DNA of 42,327 nt from Stentor coeruleus (taxonomy: Eukaryota; Ciliophora; Heterotrichea; Heterotrichida; Stentoridae). The stretch spans positions 1 through 42,327 of the forward strand of contig MPUH01000635.1 in NCBI GenBank assembly GCA_001970955.1, read 5' to 3'. Shown one piece after another: positions 1-11,361 of this stretch (positions are counted from its first letter, which is position 1; the number at the start of each line of letters is the position of its first letter). A program made the translations under genes and the position numbers. A model generated the notes under the pieces. It did no database searches, had not been told where the DNA came from, and was given only the letters and a program-made list of their open reading frames with translations.

Positions 1-644
1 AAAGATATAGGGATGATTAGAAATGTTTTTATGAGCTATGAATATTATTCTATGATAAAATTTATAGGCAAGAGAAAATATTTAAGATTATGCCTGGATA
101 AATTTTTGAGATATTGCAGGGATTATTAAAATATTATTAAATGAGTATGCAAATATATTTCTGTTTGGACTTTAAGTCATAATTCTGAAATATTTACAAC
201 TTATTTATTATATTCAAATCCAAAATATCCATACTTTATAGTGTATTCCTTAATATATCAATTATTCAAAAAAGCTATCCCTTACCTTTAAATATCAGGC
301 TGATACATATTTTTTTCCAACTTTTGGAAATCTTCAAAATTTATATTCTCAAGCCTTATGAACTTAAAAACTAAATCTCAAGGTATCAATAGTTATATGC
401 ACATTTACTAATACCAACAGTAAACCTTAATATAACACTACTATTCCAGCGAATCCCAAAGTTGAATAAAAGGCAAAAACTTTCATATAAATCCTAAACT
501 GTCCTTCAAGCTCAGCTTTTCTACACAATAATCCACACTTCTCAATAAACACCTAGCAAATCTTGAATTTCAACAGCATTCCAAGGATCTCTCAAGCAAA
601 AAGCATATTATTCCCACTTTTTAACTAATAATATCTATATTAAC
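1..644. other. Intergenic, no gene seen
   Basis: AT-rich sequence without an open frame that looks coding on either strand. The last ~250 bases before the gene at 645 are C-rich and T-poor on the plus strand, as before several other plus-strand genes here (before 27396, 40556), and may be its 5' flank or promoter. Confidence 0.4.
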
Positions 645-1322
645 ATGGAAAGCATTAATTCTCTTGACACATCATTGACACAAGATGTATCACTTCAGTA
701 TTTTGACCCCAGTCAGACCACTCCTCGAGGTAAAAGAATCAAAATCAAGTCCAATCCAATTTTCCGCAATAACTACTTTCTCAAATGCTATAACACATCA
801 TATAACAGAGTAAATGGAATTAAACTAAAAAGCTTGCCTCGAAACCGTCTATATTACTTTCTATTCCCCACTCTCAGCATCAAATATATTTTTTTGCATT
901 TTGTTCTCGCTTTTCTACCTTATGTCAATATAGTATGGTGTTGTATTTTGCTGATATTGTGGATAATATATGAAAGAGCAGCTTGGGTTTATAGGAAAAA
1001 CAGAAAAAAAATCAGAAACCCTTTTATTAATATGATTTACAAGCCAGATTTATGTAAAATTTATAAATGTATGAATAAATTCTTAGAAGTCCCAATTGGA
1101 TTTTTGACTTTTAGAGCTTCAGAACTACATACAACTCCAGATTCAATTACAATTATGATATATAACGATAATTTTAAAAAAATGCACACCAACTTCCCTT
1201 ATTACAGGTATTTTCATATTGCCCATGTGTTTTTATGCTTATCTATTTCATTGCTTTGCTATATATGGTTGTATAGTGCGGTTGGAGCTGATCATATTGT
1301 GCCAATTTTTAGTCAAACTTAA
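645..1322 (+). CDS. Hypothetical membrane protein, 225 aa
   Basis: I do not recognise a family. The frame opens at an ATG with an A-rich leader and closes with TAA. The first ~65 residues are polar and basic (KRIKIK near residue 31). A strongly hydrophobic stretch at about residues 70-110 is long enough for one or two membrane spans, followed by a very basic loop (RKNRKKIR, about 117-124). A second hydrophobic stretch lies at about 190-213. This predicts two or three transmembrane helices with the basic loop probably cytosolic. No catalytic or metal-binding motif is visible. It stands alone, with ~1.3 kb of gene-poor DNA downstream. Function unknown; membrane location is inferred from hydrophobicity only. 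Confidence 0.65.
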   Translation: MESINSLDTSLTQDVSLQYFDPSQTTPRGKRIKIKSNPIFRNNYFLKCYNTSYNRVNGIKLKSLPRNRLYYFLFPTLSIKYIFLHFVLAFLPYVNIVWCCILLILWIIYERAAWVYRKNRKKIRNPFINMIYKPDLCKIYKCMNKFLEVPIGFLTFRASELHTTPDSITIMIYNDNFKKMHTNFPYYRYFHIAHVFLCLSISLLCYIWLYSAVGADHIVPIFSQT

Positions 1323-2678
1323 GAAAGTCATCTTTTTAGCGAGTATTTAATTTTTCGCTTTCAGCTGAGTTACTAGTTTTTTAGGCTAATTAGTAATTTT
1401 GTCATGGGCTTTCAGAAATCCTGGGAAATTTAAAATATGCTTAAAAAATTAAGAAGGAATGAATTTTTGAGTTATCCTAAATGAGTAGTCTTCAAAAAAA
1501 GACTTCAAAAATATTAAGTGAAGAACTTTACTATAGGTTAGGATATACTTCCGGCCTAAGGCTTGAAAGTAGTAGATTTTATTGTAGACCCTCTCTAGTT
1601 TTGTGGATATTCTAGGAATATCCAGTACCCTGGAACTAAAACTTAATATACAAACTTTTTTATTGGATAAACAATATCATGAAGTATTTGTTATAGTATT
1701 CGCATTGATTTGGAATATTAAATTTATTGAGCAATTAAACAGCTTTAAAATAAATTCTTTGGACTAGACTGAGCTAAGTCAGCTTAATAATTGATTTCAT
1801 ATAACTTGAGATTCTCTATATGAGATTGAAATGCACTTTGTATATGTGCAGGTTTGAGCATTTTGTTGTGGAAGATTTAACTTGCATATAATTTCATTAG
1901 AAGATTTTGATAGAGTTGATATCTTAAATAGATTGGGTAAAGACAAAATATTTTTATTCTTTCGTAACTTGTCGTTGATTTTACAAGAAAAGTACTACCA
2001 GAACTCCTTTGGATGCTTGGATGACTTGACAGTTCATTGCCTAAAAAATTAAATGCTTATTCTCAATTCTCTCAAACTGCATAGCATACTCAAAAGACCA
2101 TCTTAAGTTCTCTTTCTCTTTTCATTACAAAAAATTTATAAGCAACCAGTACAATACAAAACTATCTTACAGCCTGAGCATCCTTCATAATCATATCTCT
2201 TTGTTTTAAAGTGACTATAAATCTTTCTAATTATTTAAAATCTGATTATAGTTCACAGTAAGAGAAATTTCTATATAATAACTGAAGAATTAGAATAAAT
2301 AATATAACTCAGTTATGATTGGATTTTTTTAAGAAAGTGCTCATAGATATTTAATAGATTTAATTTGCTATTTTATGGTAATCATGAACTTTGCGATATT
2401 TATAGAATCTAGTTTAGTTATTTTTTCTGAGAGAGAAAATTATTTGTTGAGAATAGATTACCCAAGTTCACGGAGAAAACTTTGTTAGTAAATTTTATAT
2501 ATTGAAGATTTTAAGGGCATATTTTCAGGGATTTGCTCAGAGATTATTAGAATTCGATTTTGTCTTCAAGTGTTTCAGGAAAATTTCGTTCTTGGGTTTT
2601 TGATTTAGCATAAATAGCCTTTGTATGAAATGCTTAATTTTTACATAAAATTATTCCAATTTTCTTATCTAATTAATA
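1323..2678. other. Intergenic with only short open segments
   Basis: No supported gene. Short ATG-initiated plus-strand frames occur, for example 1481-1615 (44 codons) and one near 2390 (34 codons), plus an open stretch of ~33 codons near 2510-2610. None has a recognisable motif and lengths are close to chance for DNA this AT-rich. They could be remnants of a decayed gene. Confidence 0.4.
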
Positions 2679-2831
2679 ATGGGTGATTTCCAAAAGTCCG
2701 ACTTCCGTAAGACTTTTGGCTATTCAGAACAGCAAAAATCTGCACGAAGTGATTTTATAGCAAAAGAGCACTTTACAAACAGGCGCTTCAAAATCGGCAC
2801 AGCCTTAACTGGCTCTATAAGTAATCCATAA
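2679..2831 (+). CDS. Putative mini-gene, 50 aa
   Basis: An ATG-to-TAA frame of 50 codons stands out because its base composition is distinctly richer in G and C than the surrounding DNA and its codons read like those of real genes here (AGG, CGC, GGC, GCC used). The product is polar and basic and contains DFRKTFGY, SARSDFIAKEHF and RRFKIGTAL. No family is recognised. It lies ~90 bases upstream of the next plus-strand gene. It could be a very small protein or an exon of something larger, though I found no convincing 15-nt intron joining it to its neighbour. Confidence 0.5.
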   Translation: MGDFQKSDFRKTFGYSEQQKSARSDFIAKEHFTNRRFKIGTALTGSISNP

Positions 2832-2921
2832 ATAGCGATCTTTATACTCTTACAGCTTTCCAACTACTCACTTTCTAATTGGTACATCAAATTTTACTGT
2901 CTGCACAAATGCAATGCTTCA

Positions 2922-3539
2922 ATGATATTTTTTCCTCTTCAATATAAACCTGTTTTAAACCTTCTCAAAGTTGAAAAAGATTATAAAGAATGTAATTGGT
3001 ACTTTCATGTGATTATATTAAAAAGATTTAAAAGATACCTGCAAAGTTTAAGATGGAAGAAAGATCATAGAGAGCGTGATGTGAATGGAGTTATTGAAGC
3101 ATTAAAACAGATGTTTGTACTTTATGATGAGTTTGAAAAAGAGAAAAAATGCCCAATTTTTGTTGGAAATTTAACTGAAACAATGTATGAACTTGCTTTA
3201 ACAGTAGATCAAGGTGGAGAATATAATTTGCATGATGCAATGAGTATATTTGAATTGCTAGTTTGTGAAACGAAAGATGAAGATTTGCTAAAAATTTTGA
3301 TAGCACTCCAGATATTTATAGAAAAAGATAAGAGTGATAGCTTGGCTAGGAAATTCACTCAGAACATGTGGCAGGTAATTTACAATGGAACACAAGATCA
3401 AAACTTAGACATTAAGCAAGCCTGTAAAGACATACTAACCTTCTTTATTCTAAGCGGCCAACCACTTCCTCAAGCTTATAACCAAACCAAATCCCCTCAA
3501 GATAACTTTTTATCAAAAAATCTAAATATAATTACATAA
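2922..3539 (+). CDS. Hypothetical helical protein, 205 aa
   Basis: Unrecognised. The product is rich in charged and leucine residues, predicted mostly alpha-helical, with helices such as DVNGVIEALKQMFVLYDEF (about residues 53-71) and DEDLLKILIALQIFIEKDKSD, suggestive of an armadillo/HEAT-like or other solenoid fold, but no consensus repeat is clear. The ATG used lies inside a second, shorter ATG frame that begins 13 bases upstream and stops quickly. The final 8 bases overlap the tail of the opposite-strand gene at 3532-4206, so the two convergent genes share their termination region. Confidence 0.7.
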   Translation: MIFFPLQYKPVLNLLKVEKDYKECNWYFHVIILKRFKRYLQSLRWKKDHRERDVNGVIEALKQMFVLYDEFEKEKKCPIFVGNLTETMYELALTVDQGGEYNLHDAMSIFELLVCETKDEDLLKILIALQIFIEKDKSDSLARKFTQNMWQVIYNGTQDQNLDIKQACKDILTFFILSGQPLPQAYNQTKSPQDNFLSKNLNIIT

Positions 3540-4206
3540 AACTAATCGGGTTTCGAAACATATACTCTGAATTTTGGTTTTTTTTCTCAAGTATCTTCTG
3601 TATATAAGGTTCAAAGTATCCATAGCTTACACGTTCTGTATCACTATTTTCTTCATTCAAAGTGCTTTCATCAATTTTTCTTAATTTAGCTCTTTTTTGT
3701 ATAGGAGATTTAGACTTAGCCTTTGAGTTTTTAAGCTTAGATCCAATAGGTCCACTTCTATATTCAGGTGGTAGCCATTCCATTACCCTTAATTCTTTAC
3801 CTTCTTGTGGCTTATGTAATGGTACAAGAGGATTTGGCTTTAAATAGTTGCGATATTGTATTGAAGAATGCAAATCAGGTAAAGCATTAGAAAGTTCGAT
3901 GGACTTTGAAACTTCTGAATCAGGAAGTGGGGATAATTTATGATGATTTCTTCTAGCATTACTGTCGTTAATATCTTTATCTGGGTTTCTTATAAGAGTG
4001 CTTATTGAAGGTCTATCGTAAATACGTTTTTGGAGCTTTTGAACTGATTTAGATGCTTGCATTTTGCGATTGTAATTTATAATCTCGTCGTATGAATCAT
4101 TTGGAGATGGATAAAGAGCTGAACTAGGCCAGTATTTATAATCTGTAGTATTTTCTGAGTTTTTACCTTTTGAACGGCGGATTAATTTGCAGTTTGATAA
4201 ATCCAT
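3532..4206 (-). CDS. Hypothetical basic, disordered protein, 224 aa
   Basis: Unrecognised. The protein is polar, rich in Ser, Asn, Lys and Pro and low in hydrophobic residues, so it is probably largely disordered. Features: a basic RRSKGK near the N terminus, a WLPPEYRSGPIGSKLK stretch near residue 145-160, and a basic SPIQKRAKLRK segment. Such low-complexity basic proteins are common in ciliate cytoskeletal and cilium inventories, but nothing here proves such a role. ATG start and TAA stop are clear. It converges on and overlaps the preceding plus-strand gene by 8 bases. Confidence 0.7.
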   Translation of the reverse strand: MDLSNCKLIRRSKGKNSENTTDYKYWPSSALYPSPNDSYDEIINYNRKMQASKSVQKLQKRIYDRPSISTLIRNPDKDINDSNARRNHHKLSPLPDSEVSKSIELSNALPDLHSSIQYRNYLKPNPLVPLHKPQEGKELRVMEWLPPEYRSGPIGSKLKNSKAKSKSPIQKRAKLRKIDESTLNEENSDTERVSYGYFEPYIQKILEKKNQNSEYMFRNPISFM

Positions 4207-7200
4207 TTGTTAATTTGATTAGATAAATGTTGAATTAATAATTCTAACTGCGAGTGTGATATTTTTTAAGATTGTAAGGTTTTCCAGTCTGGCTAATAAA
4301 GGCATATATTCTTATATGAAAAATAATGTTTGTGTATATTTAATGGAGATATTCTTTGTAGATAAAATAATATAGATATGCGAGTCTTATTAATATAAAT
4401 CTACACACAGCAATATAAAATCCATAAACATTATAAAATCATCTAAAGTATCTTCCAACATTCCAAAAAAATAATCATATGCTTATCTCAGTAATTTTCA
4501 TATTTACCTGATAATATACAAACTATTCTAATAAAAATTAGCCAAACCTTTAATTATTTTTATCTACTTCCATATTATATACAATAAAAAAATTATATTA
4601 TATTCGCCACATTCTTAGACTCACAACATCGTTTCACAAATTAAATTAATACCTTATAAAATGCAAAAAATGATATCTCTGTAGTTTATATTTCTTTAAA
4701 AAATAAGTATTGCATCTTATAAAACTTTTGATGGAAATTCATAAGTTTAAGTATTTTTGACCCTTGCTTTCAAACCGAACTCGAGAATAGTTTTCTTGAA
4801 TAGTTCTTCTGAAACTATATTACTATAACAATCTCCTCTGTAGTAAATGAGAGTCCATAGTCAGAAAATTAACTAGCATTTCTTGATAAGTATAAATATA
4901 CCTTCTAACGGTACTAAAGAAATTAGTAGTCTATAATAGAAACCAAAATCCCAATTAAGTATTAATAAAGAATACCATAAATCTAAAAAGCTTAGATATA
5001 TTACTAATAAAAAAATCTCAAGGAAAGTCTATCTTATTTATTCTATAAAAAATATTTCGAAAAAAATTGCAAATCCTATATTAACTCAAATTCTCTTTAC
5101 AGAATAGAGATCTCGCAGCATGCTCCTTAAGATCAGCCTATAGAAATGATGGAAATAATTAAAAGATGATTCGCCAGATGTTGTTAAATCACAGCTAATG
5201 AAGCAATATCATTGGACTTAGCGATAATTCTAATCAAAACTGAGATTTACTTAAAACTCCTTAAATTCAGATAAAAGTTAATCCGAAAGCCACTCTCTTA
5301 TAGGCTAATTATTCAATTAAACCCAAGTTTAAAACTAAATTGGGAATAAAAACTGCAAAAATTCATTGTAAATATCAAATTGATGATCAATTTCAAAACA
5401 ATATTTACTGGAAAAGGTACCAAATCAGAAATAAAGATACCCGATAATAATTTAATAGATAAGTAATCGTCATCAGCTACAACAACACTGTATAGATGTT
5501 TTAGCAGACCAAGTAAAGATTAATCTTAATATCGAACTTAAAAAAATATTTAAGCAGTACTAATCTTTCGATTGTATTACACTAATATAATCTCATATCA
5601 TATTTATTAGATTTTCCTTAGCCCATGCTTAAAATTAATTTATTCTTAATTTTGATATAGCTAATTCTTTCACTATAAACTCATTTTCTCAATAAAAAAA
5701 ATTATGACAAAATCGATTGCTAGAAAGTTAATTGTACAAATGGAAATTTACCTATAGAAAAGCAGCAAAACCTGGGAACTTATTTATTTGGATAGAAAAA
5801 TTAAAAATAAGATATTCTTAAGAGAATCATTTTTATTCATGTGATCAAATTAGTATCATGCACGGAGATTTTGTTCATAAATATAAATTCAAAATTACTT
5901 GTCTAAAGCAAATATTATTGAGAAAGCATGATCAGTTGTAAGAAATACGAAATTGAAAATGAAGAGCATTGTGGAAATAATGAAATTATCATATCTGATT
6001 TATAAAACGCTTTATCGAGTCCATTCAAAATGAGTGAATTTATAATTGCTGATAATAATTGATAGTCAATGATTTAGAAATATAAATTAAGTTAAATTGC
6101 TAGTTATATTCTGGTTTTCACGATTTTTATATATCAGAGTTAAAATAGTTTATTAAAAGTATAAAAATTAAATCGATAAGTTTTTGATTAAAAATAAAGA
6201 GAATACGATTAGATAGCAAATATAACAATAATTTTCTTTATTCTTTAAGATCAAACATATTATGTTTTAAGGTTATACATAAGGATTGATTATATAATAT
6301 ATTTCCTTTTGAGTATTATGTATGAAATTTGTTAAAATAAGATAGCTTAGATATTTAATATAGAAGGATTTAGTACTTTAAAATTAAAGATTTATAATTT
6401 GTGATATAAACAGCTTCAAGGCATTGAGTATTAAAATTAATCCATTTGTGGAGCATATATTTATAAAATCTCATTGAAATGTATATTAGCATGATTATAT
6501 ATTGCATTTACTAATAATATAGCATGATGATTTAAAGCTAACAAATAAGCTTTATGCTATCATCAAATTTGCAAATAATCATCAGTGATTTTTAATTCAA
6601 ACTTAAAATTATAGATTATTATTTTATCTATTAATACTATAAATTATCAAGAAAATACATATCTGTTTACACATTGTGCATTAAGAAAGAAAATATAATA
6701 AGGATTATCCTTTATAAAAATTAAACTTTAAAACTTCAAACTACTTTCCTTCCATTGATTAAACGGCTATTAATAAGTTTTAGGGACTAAATATATGCTA
6801 TAAACCTCATATATTTATATTAAAGCATTTATTTTTAAGCTTTCAAAATCTCATCATTTCCTAGTATTGTCTTAATTTAAAAATTGAATATTGCATACAG
6901 CTACCAGTTTTTTCCAAATGCCCTTAAGCCAACACTCACACTTTTTATATTTTTTAATAATAAAACATGCAAAATAAGTCCGAATTTATAAATAATTATC
7001 ATTTAAAATGACTATCTTTATATAAATTGTTATGCATGAAGCAAGGCCTAAACAAAAAAATTATTCTTAATGTTTTTTTCTTTTCATGAATTATTCATTA
7101 GTTTATACAAAAACTATATACAAAAAATAAAGCATGCCTTAAATCACGCAAAATACACGTGAATGAAGCATAATTCAATATCGAAAGTATAGTTCTTTAG

Positions 7201-7527
7201 CTTATCGATTTGTTTATACTAATTCTGTGTTTTCAAAAAAAAATGTCTGCAAGGTCGGACTTTCATGTAAAAAGGGTCTAAAAGGTAACTTTTCAATACA
7301 ATAAAAGTAGATTCTCTCTATTTTTTTCTTAACCCAAATAATTTCTTGTTGCTTCATCAAATATTTTATTATTTCAAGTCCAGGACAGATTTAGGAGTAT
7401 CCATCAAGAAATAATCGAAAAGGCTATTCAAAATCAAAGTAATCTTTGTTTTCAAAATTATAATTAAGATAGAATTGTGAAATTTAAATGAGATATTCCT
7501 CTAAAGATTTCACTGTTAGTTTACCAT
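4207..7527. other. 3.3-kb gene-poor region
   Basis: Longest gene-free stretch of the window, very AT-rich. I found no open frame with recognisable protein motifs, no tRNA-like cloverleaf, no tandem array and no telomere-like repeat. Around 5150-5560 and 5700-5980 one plus-strand frame is fairly open with scattered TAA/TGA codons. The open runs (27-39 codons) are not longer than expected by chance, so I call nothing. It may be spacer or the eroded remains of a gene. Confidence 0.5.
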
Positions 7528-8123
7528 TTAAAGGTTAATTTTAGGATAAGGTAACATAGCAAACCCTTGGCGCTCTTGTGAGATCCCAGGCAGCTCGTAA
7601 TTTTCTCTTTTGGCTTCGCATTCAACTTTTATAAGGCTAAAATCTGAGTAATCTTGCATTTCTGTGCTTTTCACGAAAGTGGAAGGTGTACCTTTAACTG
7701 CATGAATCCTCTTGTGAAGTGACAATTGTGATGCTTGTCGGAAAGATTTGTTGCAGGAAACACACTTAAAAAAATTTAAAGTCGCTCGGCTTAAATATAG
7801 AATCTTTATTTTTTTATAAAGGAAAAGCTNTTAACTGCATGAATCCTCTTGTGAAGTGACAATTGTGATGCTTGTCGGAAAGATTTGTTGCAGGAAACAC
7901 ACTTAAAAGGCATAGAACCCATATGGATATGAAAATGCTCTTTAAGACTTTGTTTGCTCGAGAAAAGTGTCCCACAAATCTGGCACTTGAATTTTTTCAA
8001 TCTCATATGAACTGACTCTACATGTCTTTTCAAGTTGAATTTCGTCGCATATTCACTTCCACAATCTGAGTACATACAACAGTACATGTTAACAGGGGTG
8101 TCATGGAAAATTTTCTGTGACAT
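7528..8123 (-). CDS. C2H2 zinc-finger protein, broken by an assembly join
   Basis: From the ATG at 8123 the minus strand encodes three adjacent C2H2 fingers: a first divergent one (Cys-x4-Cys ... His-x4-His), a second (FKCQICG ... HFHIH) and a third (FKCVSCNKSF ... HKRIH). The frame then runs into an N at 7830. Sequence 7831-7908 is repeated at 7694-7771, and from the second copy the frame resumes with a ~45-residue polar tail to a TAA at 7528. The sensible reading is one gene whose third finger continues directly into that tail; 7772-7829 plus one repeat copy are then assembly debris. Three tandem fingers suggest a nucleic-acid-binding regulator. Finger residues are directly visible; DNA binding is inference. 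Confidence 0.7.
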
Positions 8124-9597
8124 TATTTTATTTAATGTTAGACAATCATTTAAGAAAAAATAGCAACGGCTATGTAATTAGCGTAAATGATCAATTGAAA
8201 AAAAATGTTAGAGTCAAATGCTATGATTTATACAAGTTTTTAACAAAAGTCCTACTGGTGCGAACTATACCTTAAAGATTTGACAGAAATTCTCAAATCT
8301 CATTTGACAGTTTCTGATTTGATTTGAAATTTCAATTTTTTTTTTACATTGGCAAATAAAGTTATCTTTATATTATCAATGTAAAGTATTAATACTGACT
8401 AGAGTGTAGTGAAACCCTTAAATGGGCGAGAAATTTATGATATATAATTTGGATTCCATTTTTAAGTAGAAACCAAAAGACTCAAGATTTGTCTTATAAG
8501 GTTTTAGCAAATCTAAATGAAAATATAGTAATTTTCATATAGAAAAGTAGAGGGGAAAAAAGGAAAGATTTCAAAGCTGCTTGACCCGGAAGGAAAAGGC
8601 CTTCTGATTACCATTTTATTATTGGGTTAAATAAATAATTCTATATCACAGATTTTGAATATTAAAATTAGAATATAGTAGTGACTTAATATGAGATGGA
8701 CATAGAGTTTTAAGGCTTTGGGTATGCTGGATGCTTAGTAATTTTTGTTGTTTTAAAGTTTTTGTAAATGACTTTTGAGATTGTTGCTATTAATAGTTAC
8801 TAGATATTCTGAGAAAGCTTCTTGAGTTTTATATCTTTGTTGAATAGATGATAGATTAGCACGGATCTTTATAGGAGTGTAAGTAGTAAACTTAAATATT
8901 ACTCTAAGCTTGCAAAAAAAAATCATGGCATTTAACCTTAGAAATTTAATGTCGATCTGAACTAATTTTTTTTATTTTTACAAAAGAACATGGTCGAAAT
9001 CTTGAATCTTTTGCGAATAAACTTTTAATTTTTGATTAATTAAGGTTTTCTTGTTGTTTTGTTGAAAAAATCAGCCTTAAAGGCACGTGAAGCGGAAAAT
9101 AAAGTACTAAAAAAAATAAAGCAACAGTTATGGATAAGGGAATATCAAGAATCAGGCATGAGTTTATTAATTATTATCACCTTCACAAAGCAAGAATAAC
9201 TTTTAAGGTCTTATTTAAGGGTATTATTTATTTCTGTTATTCAATTTGGCTTTTAAACCAAAATTTCGCAGATATTTTAATGATCGGTATAATTATACGC
9301 AAGCTGCTGATAAGCTTTGAAATATATAGTCTAAATATCTTTAATAATTAGACTTTATTTTAGTCTTCTATTTCTTCAACAAGGTGCAATTTTCTAAACA
9401 GATTATCTCTATGTTGAAAATGGAAGCTAAAAAACTCTAAAAGATTCCCTAAAAATGCAAATGCATAAGCATTATTGAGTAAAATTTAATAACTTAGCCT
9501 CGATGAGATTCTAATACAAATCTTTGAGCTAAAAAAATATATCAGGCTAGAAAAAAATATATTTTTTTAGGAAAAATTTGTGAGCAAAGAAACAGCA
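8124..9597. other. Intergenic with a possible coding remnant
   Basis: No supported gene. Around 9050-9190 a plus-strand frame without an ATG start is open for ~50 codons and looks coding (Lys/Glu-rich, ALKAREAENKVLKKIKQQ), and an overlapping ATG frame at 9130-9351 encodes a hydrophobic 73-residue peptide. The two frames overlap and neither has a recognisable family, so this may be a decayed gene. Confidence 0.35.
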
Positions 9598-11140
9598 TTA
9601 ATTAAGATGCTTAGTGATATCAATACTATTCATATCTTTAAACCAATTATGGGTTAGCAAATCCTGCAGTTTCATTCTGTCTGATACTTTTCTAGTGAGT
9701 AATTTGACAATAATTTTTTAGCATCTTGGCTTATTCCATTCCACCGTTCATTTTCTATATCGATCTTTTTTTCAAGATTCTATTTGCAATTTCTTGATCA
9801 TTTTCTCCGTAGAACGGAATTTTTCCTGTTAGAAGTATGTGCATAATTACACCAATTCCTCATATATCAGGAGTTTCTCTATATGGAATGCGGGAAATAA
9901 GTTCTGGAGAAGCATATTTCAGCGTTCCAACAGCTTCTTGTGAGTATTGTCCAGGACAGAGTACGCAGCTAAGCCCAAAATCTATGAGCTTTGGCTTTAA
10001 ACCATTTGATATCTCAAGTAAAATATTTTCCAGCTTAATATCTCTGTGACAAATACCGTAAGAATGCAAATAACTAGCAGCATTGGATATTTGAAATATA
10101 AGGATTTTAGCAATTTCTTCAGAAACTTTAAACCCTCTTGTTAAGCCATAAAAATAGTGGCCCTCCCTGAATGTATTCAGTTGTTATATAGAGTTTTTTT
10201 GATGTTTCATAGATATTTTTAAGTTGAACGATATTTCATGCTTACAGATTTTAAGGATGCTGATTTCTCGAAGTAATCGAGTTTCGGATCTGGGATCTAG
10301 AGCTCATTTGATATGATTTTTATGCGACTAGTTCTTCTGGAAGGTTTTCACCAAGTTTTCTAGCTAGTTTCACTTTCCCGTAAGCTCCTTTGCCAATAAC
10401 TCTCTTTGATATTGATTAATCTATTGATATATTCCGAAATCGGCTCACAATTTTCTTTCTCTTCTATAAGCATGTCACTTACGAGGATCATGCCTTTAAT
10501 ATTTCCCCCTTTGTAAGTTGAGTAGCTTATTGCTTTGTTTGCGAGTTTTGCATAATAAACACGGTTTTTGAATTTAAGTGTCCCTTCGATCATGACATTT
10601 TCGTTAAATTTTGGCATGAAAATTGCATCGAAGATTTCTGGCATAAAGTTTAAGATATTTTGTAATACATGCTCGCCAAAATTTGTATTTTCAATAACGA
10701 TTCATAAAACAAATACTTATCATTTTCAAACAATTCCTCTATTTTCGAAGAAATTTCCCACTCTGGTTTAAAGTCCTTACCACATTTTTGACAGTAATTA
10801 GGCAAATATTCGTATACGCACTTAACATCAGTTTTATTGATTTGCCCATTCCTGCTAAAATTAAATATTTTGAAAAGAAAATCTGTCACAGATTCAAGTC
10901 CGCCTTGATAAATTATACTTATTCCAAAAACAAATTCTTTAGCATCTAGTTTATTATCTTCATCTAAGCTATTAAATACTTGTTCACCAAGTTCCAGGAA
11001 GCTCAGTTAAGCGCAAGAATTGGTCACGATCTAAATAAAGACTCCCATTCTTTAAAAATCTTTATCAGTTTCCTTCTGATTTTAATAGTTGATTCGCCTT
11101 TGTTCCTTCTTGTGAACTGGCTTAAAAATGTATGGCACAT
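9598..11140 (-). pseudogene. Decayed EF-hand + PH-like + protein kinase gene (CDPK7-like order)
   Basis: Reading the minus strand in changing frames recovers a whole kinase architecture. From a likely ATG at 11140 comes a basic N terminus. Next are EF-hand-like segments (FNSLDEDNKLDAKEF; IFNFSRNGQINKTDV), a Cys-x2-Cys (YCQKCGKDF) and a PH-like strand set (EGTLKFKNRVYYAKLANKA). The kinase follows: GKGAYGKVKLAR loop, LLREISIL helix, CHRDIKLENILL, IDFGLSC, ASPELISR, a MHILLTGKIPFYGEND helix, and a final helix ending in HNWFKDM, with TAA at 9598-9600. The frame changes at several places and in-frame stops fall between the G-loop and the HRD motif and after TPDI, where Trp would be expected. Apicomplexan and ciliate CDPK7-type kinases have EF-hands, then PH, then kinase. 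The intact PH-kinase at 16912-18186 is a plausible relative. Too many breaks to be explained by introns. Confidence 0.8.
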
Positions 11141-11361
11141 AATAATTATGAAAATTTTACACCCTATCAATTTTCCTTTGCTAAGGAGAAGATTTCTAGA
11201 AAAATGATTTTATTGCTATGAGGTAATTATAACTTTGATAGTAGTTTAGATGAGAAAATTAATTGAAAAGATATAAGAGTTTGAGAAGATATGCAATAGT
11301 TTTTATTTTATTGGGGATTTATAAATAGTATTTATACTATGTTATGATACAGAAAATATAC

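Noticed and set aside
5150..5980. A fairly open frame if TAA/TAG were read as Gln, as in many ciliates
   Set aside because: The uninterrupted runs (27-39 codons) are not longer than chance in DNA this AT-rich, TGA also occurs, and all clear genes here use TAA, TAG and TGA as true stops.
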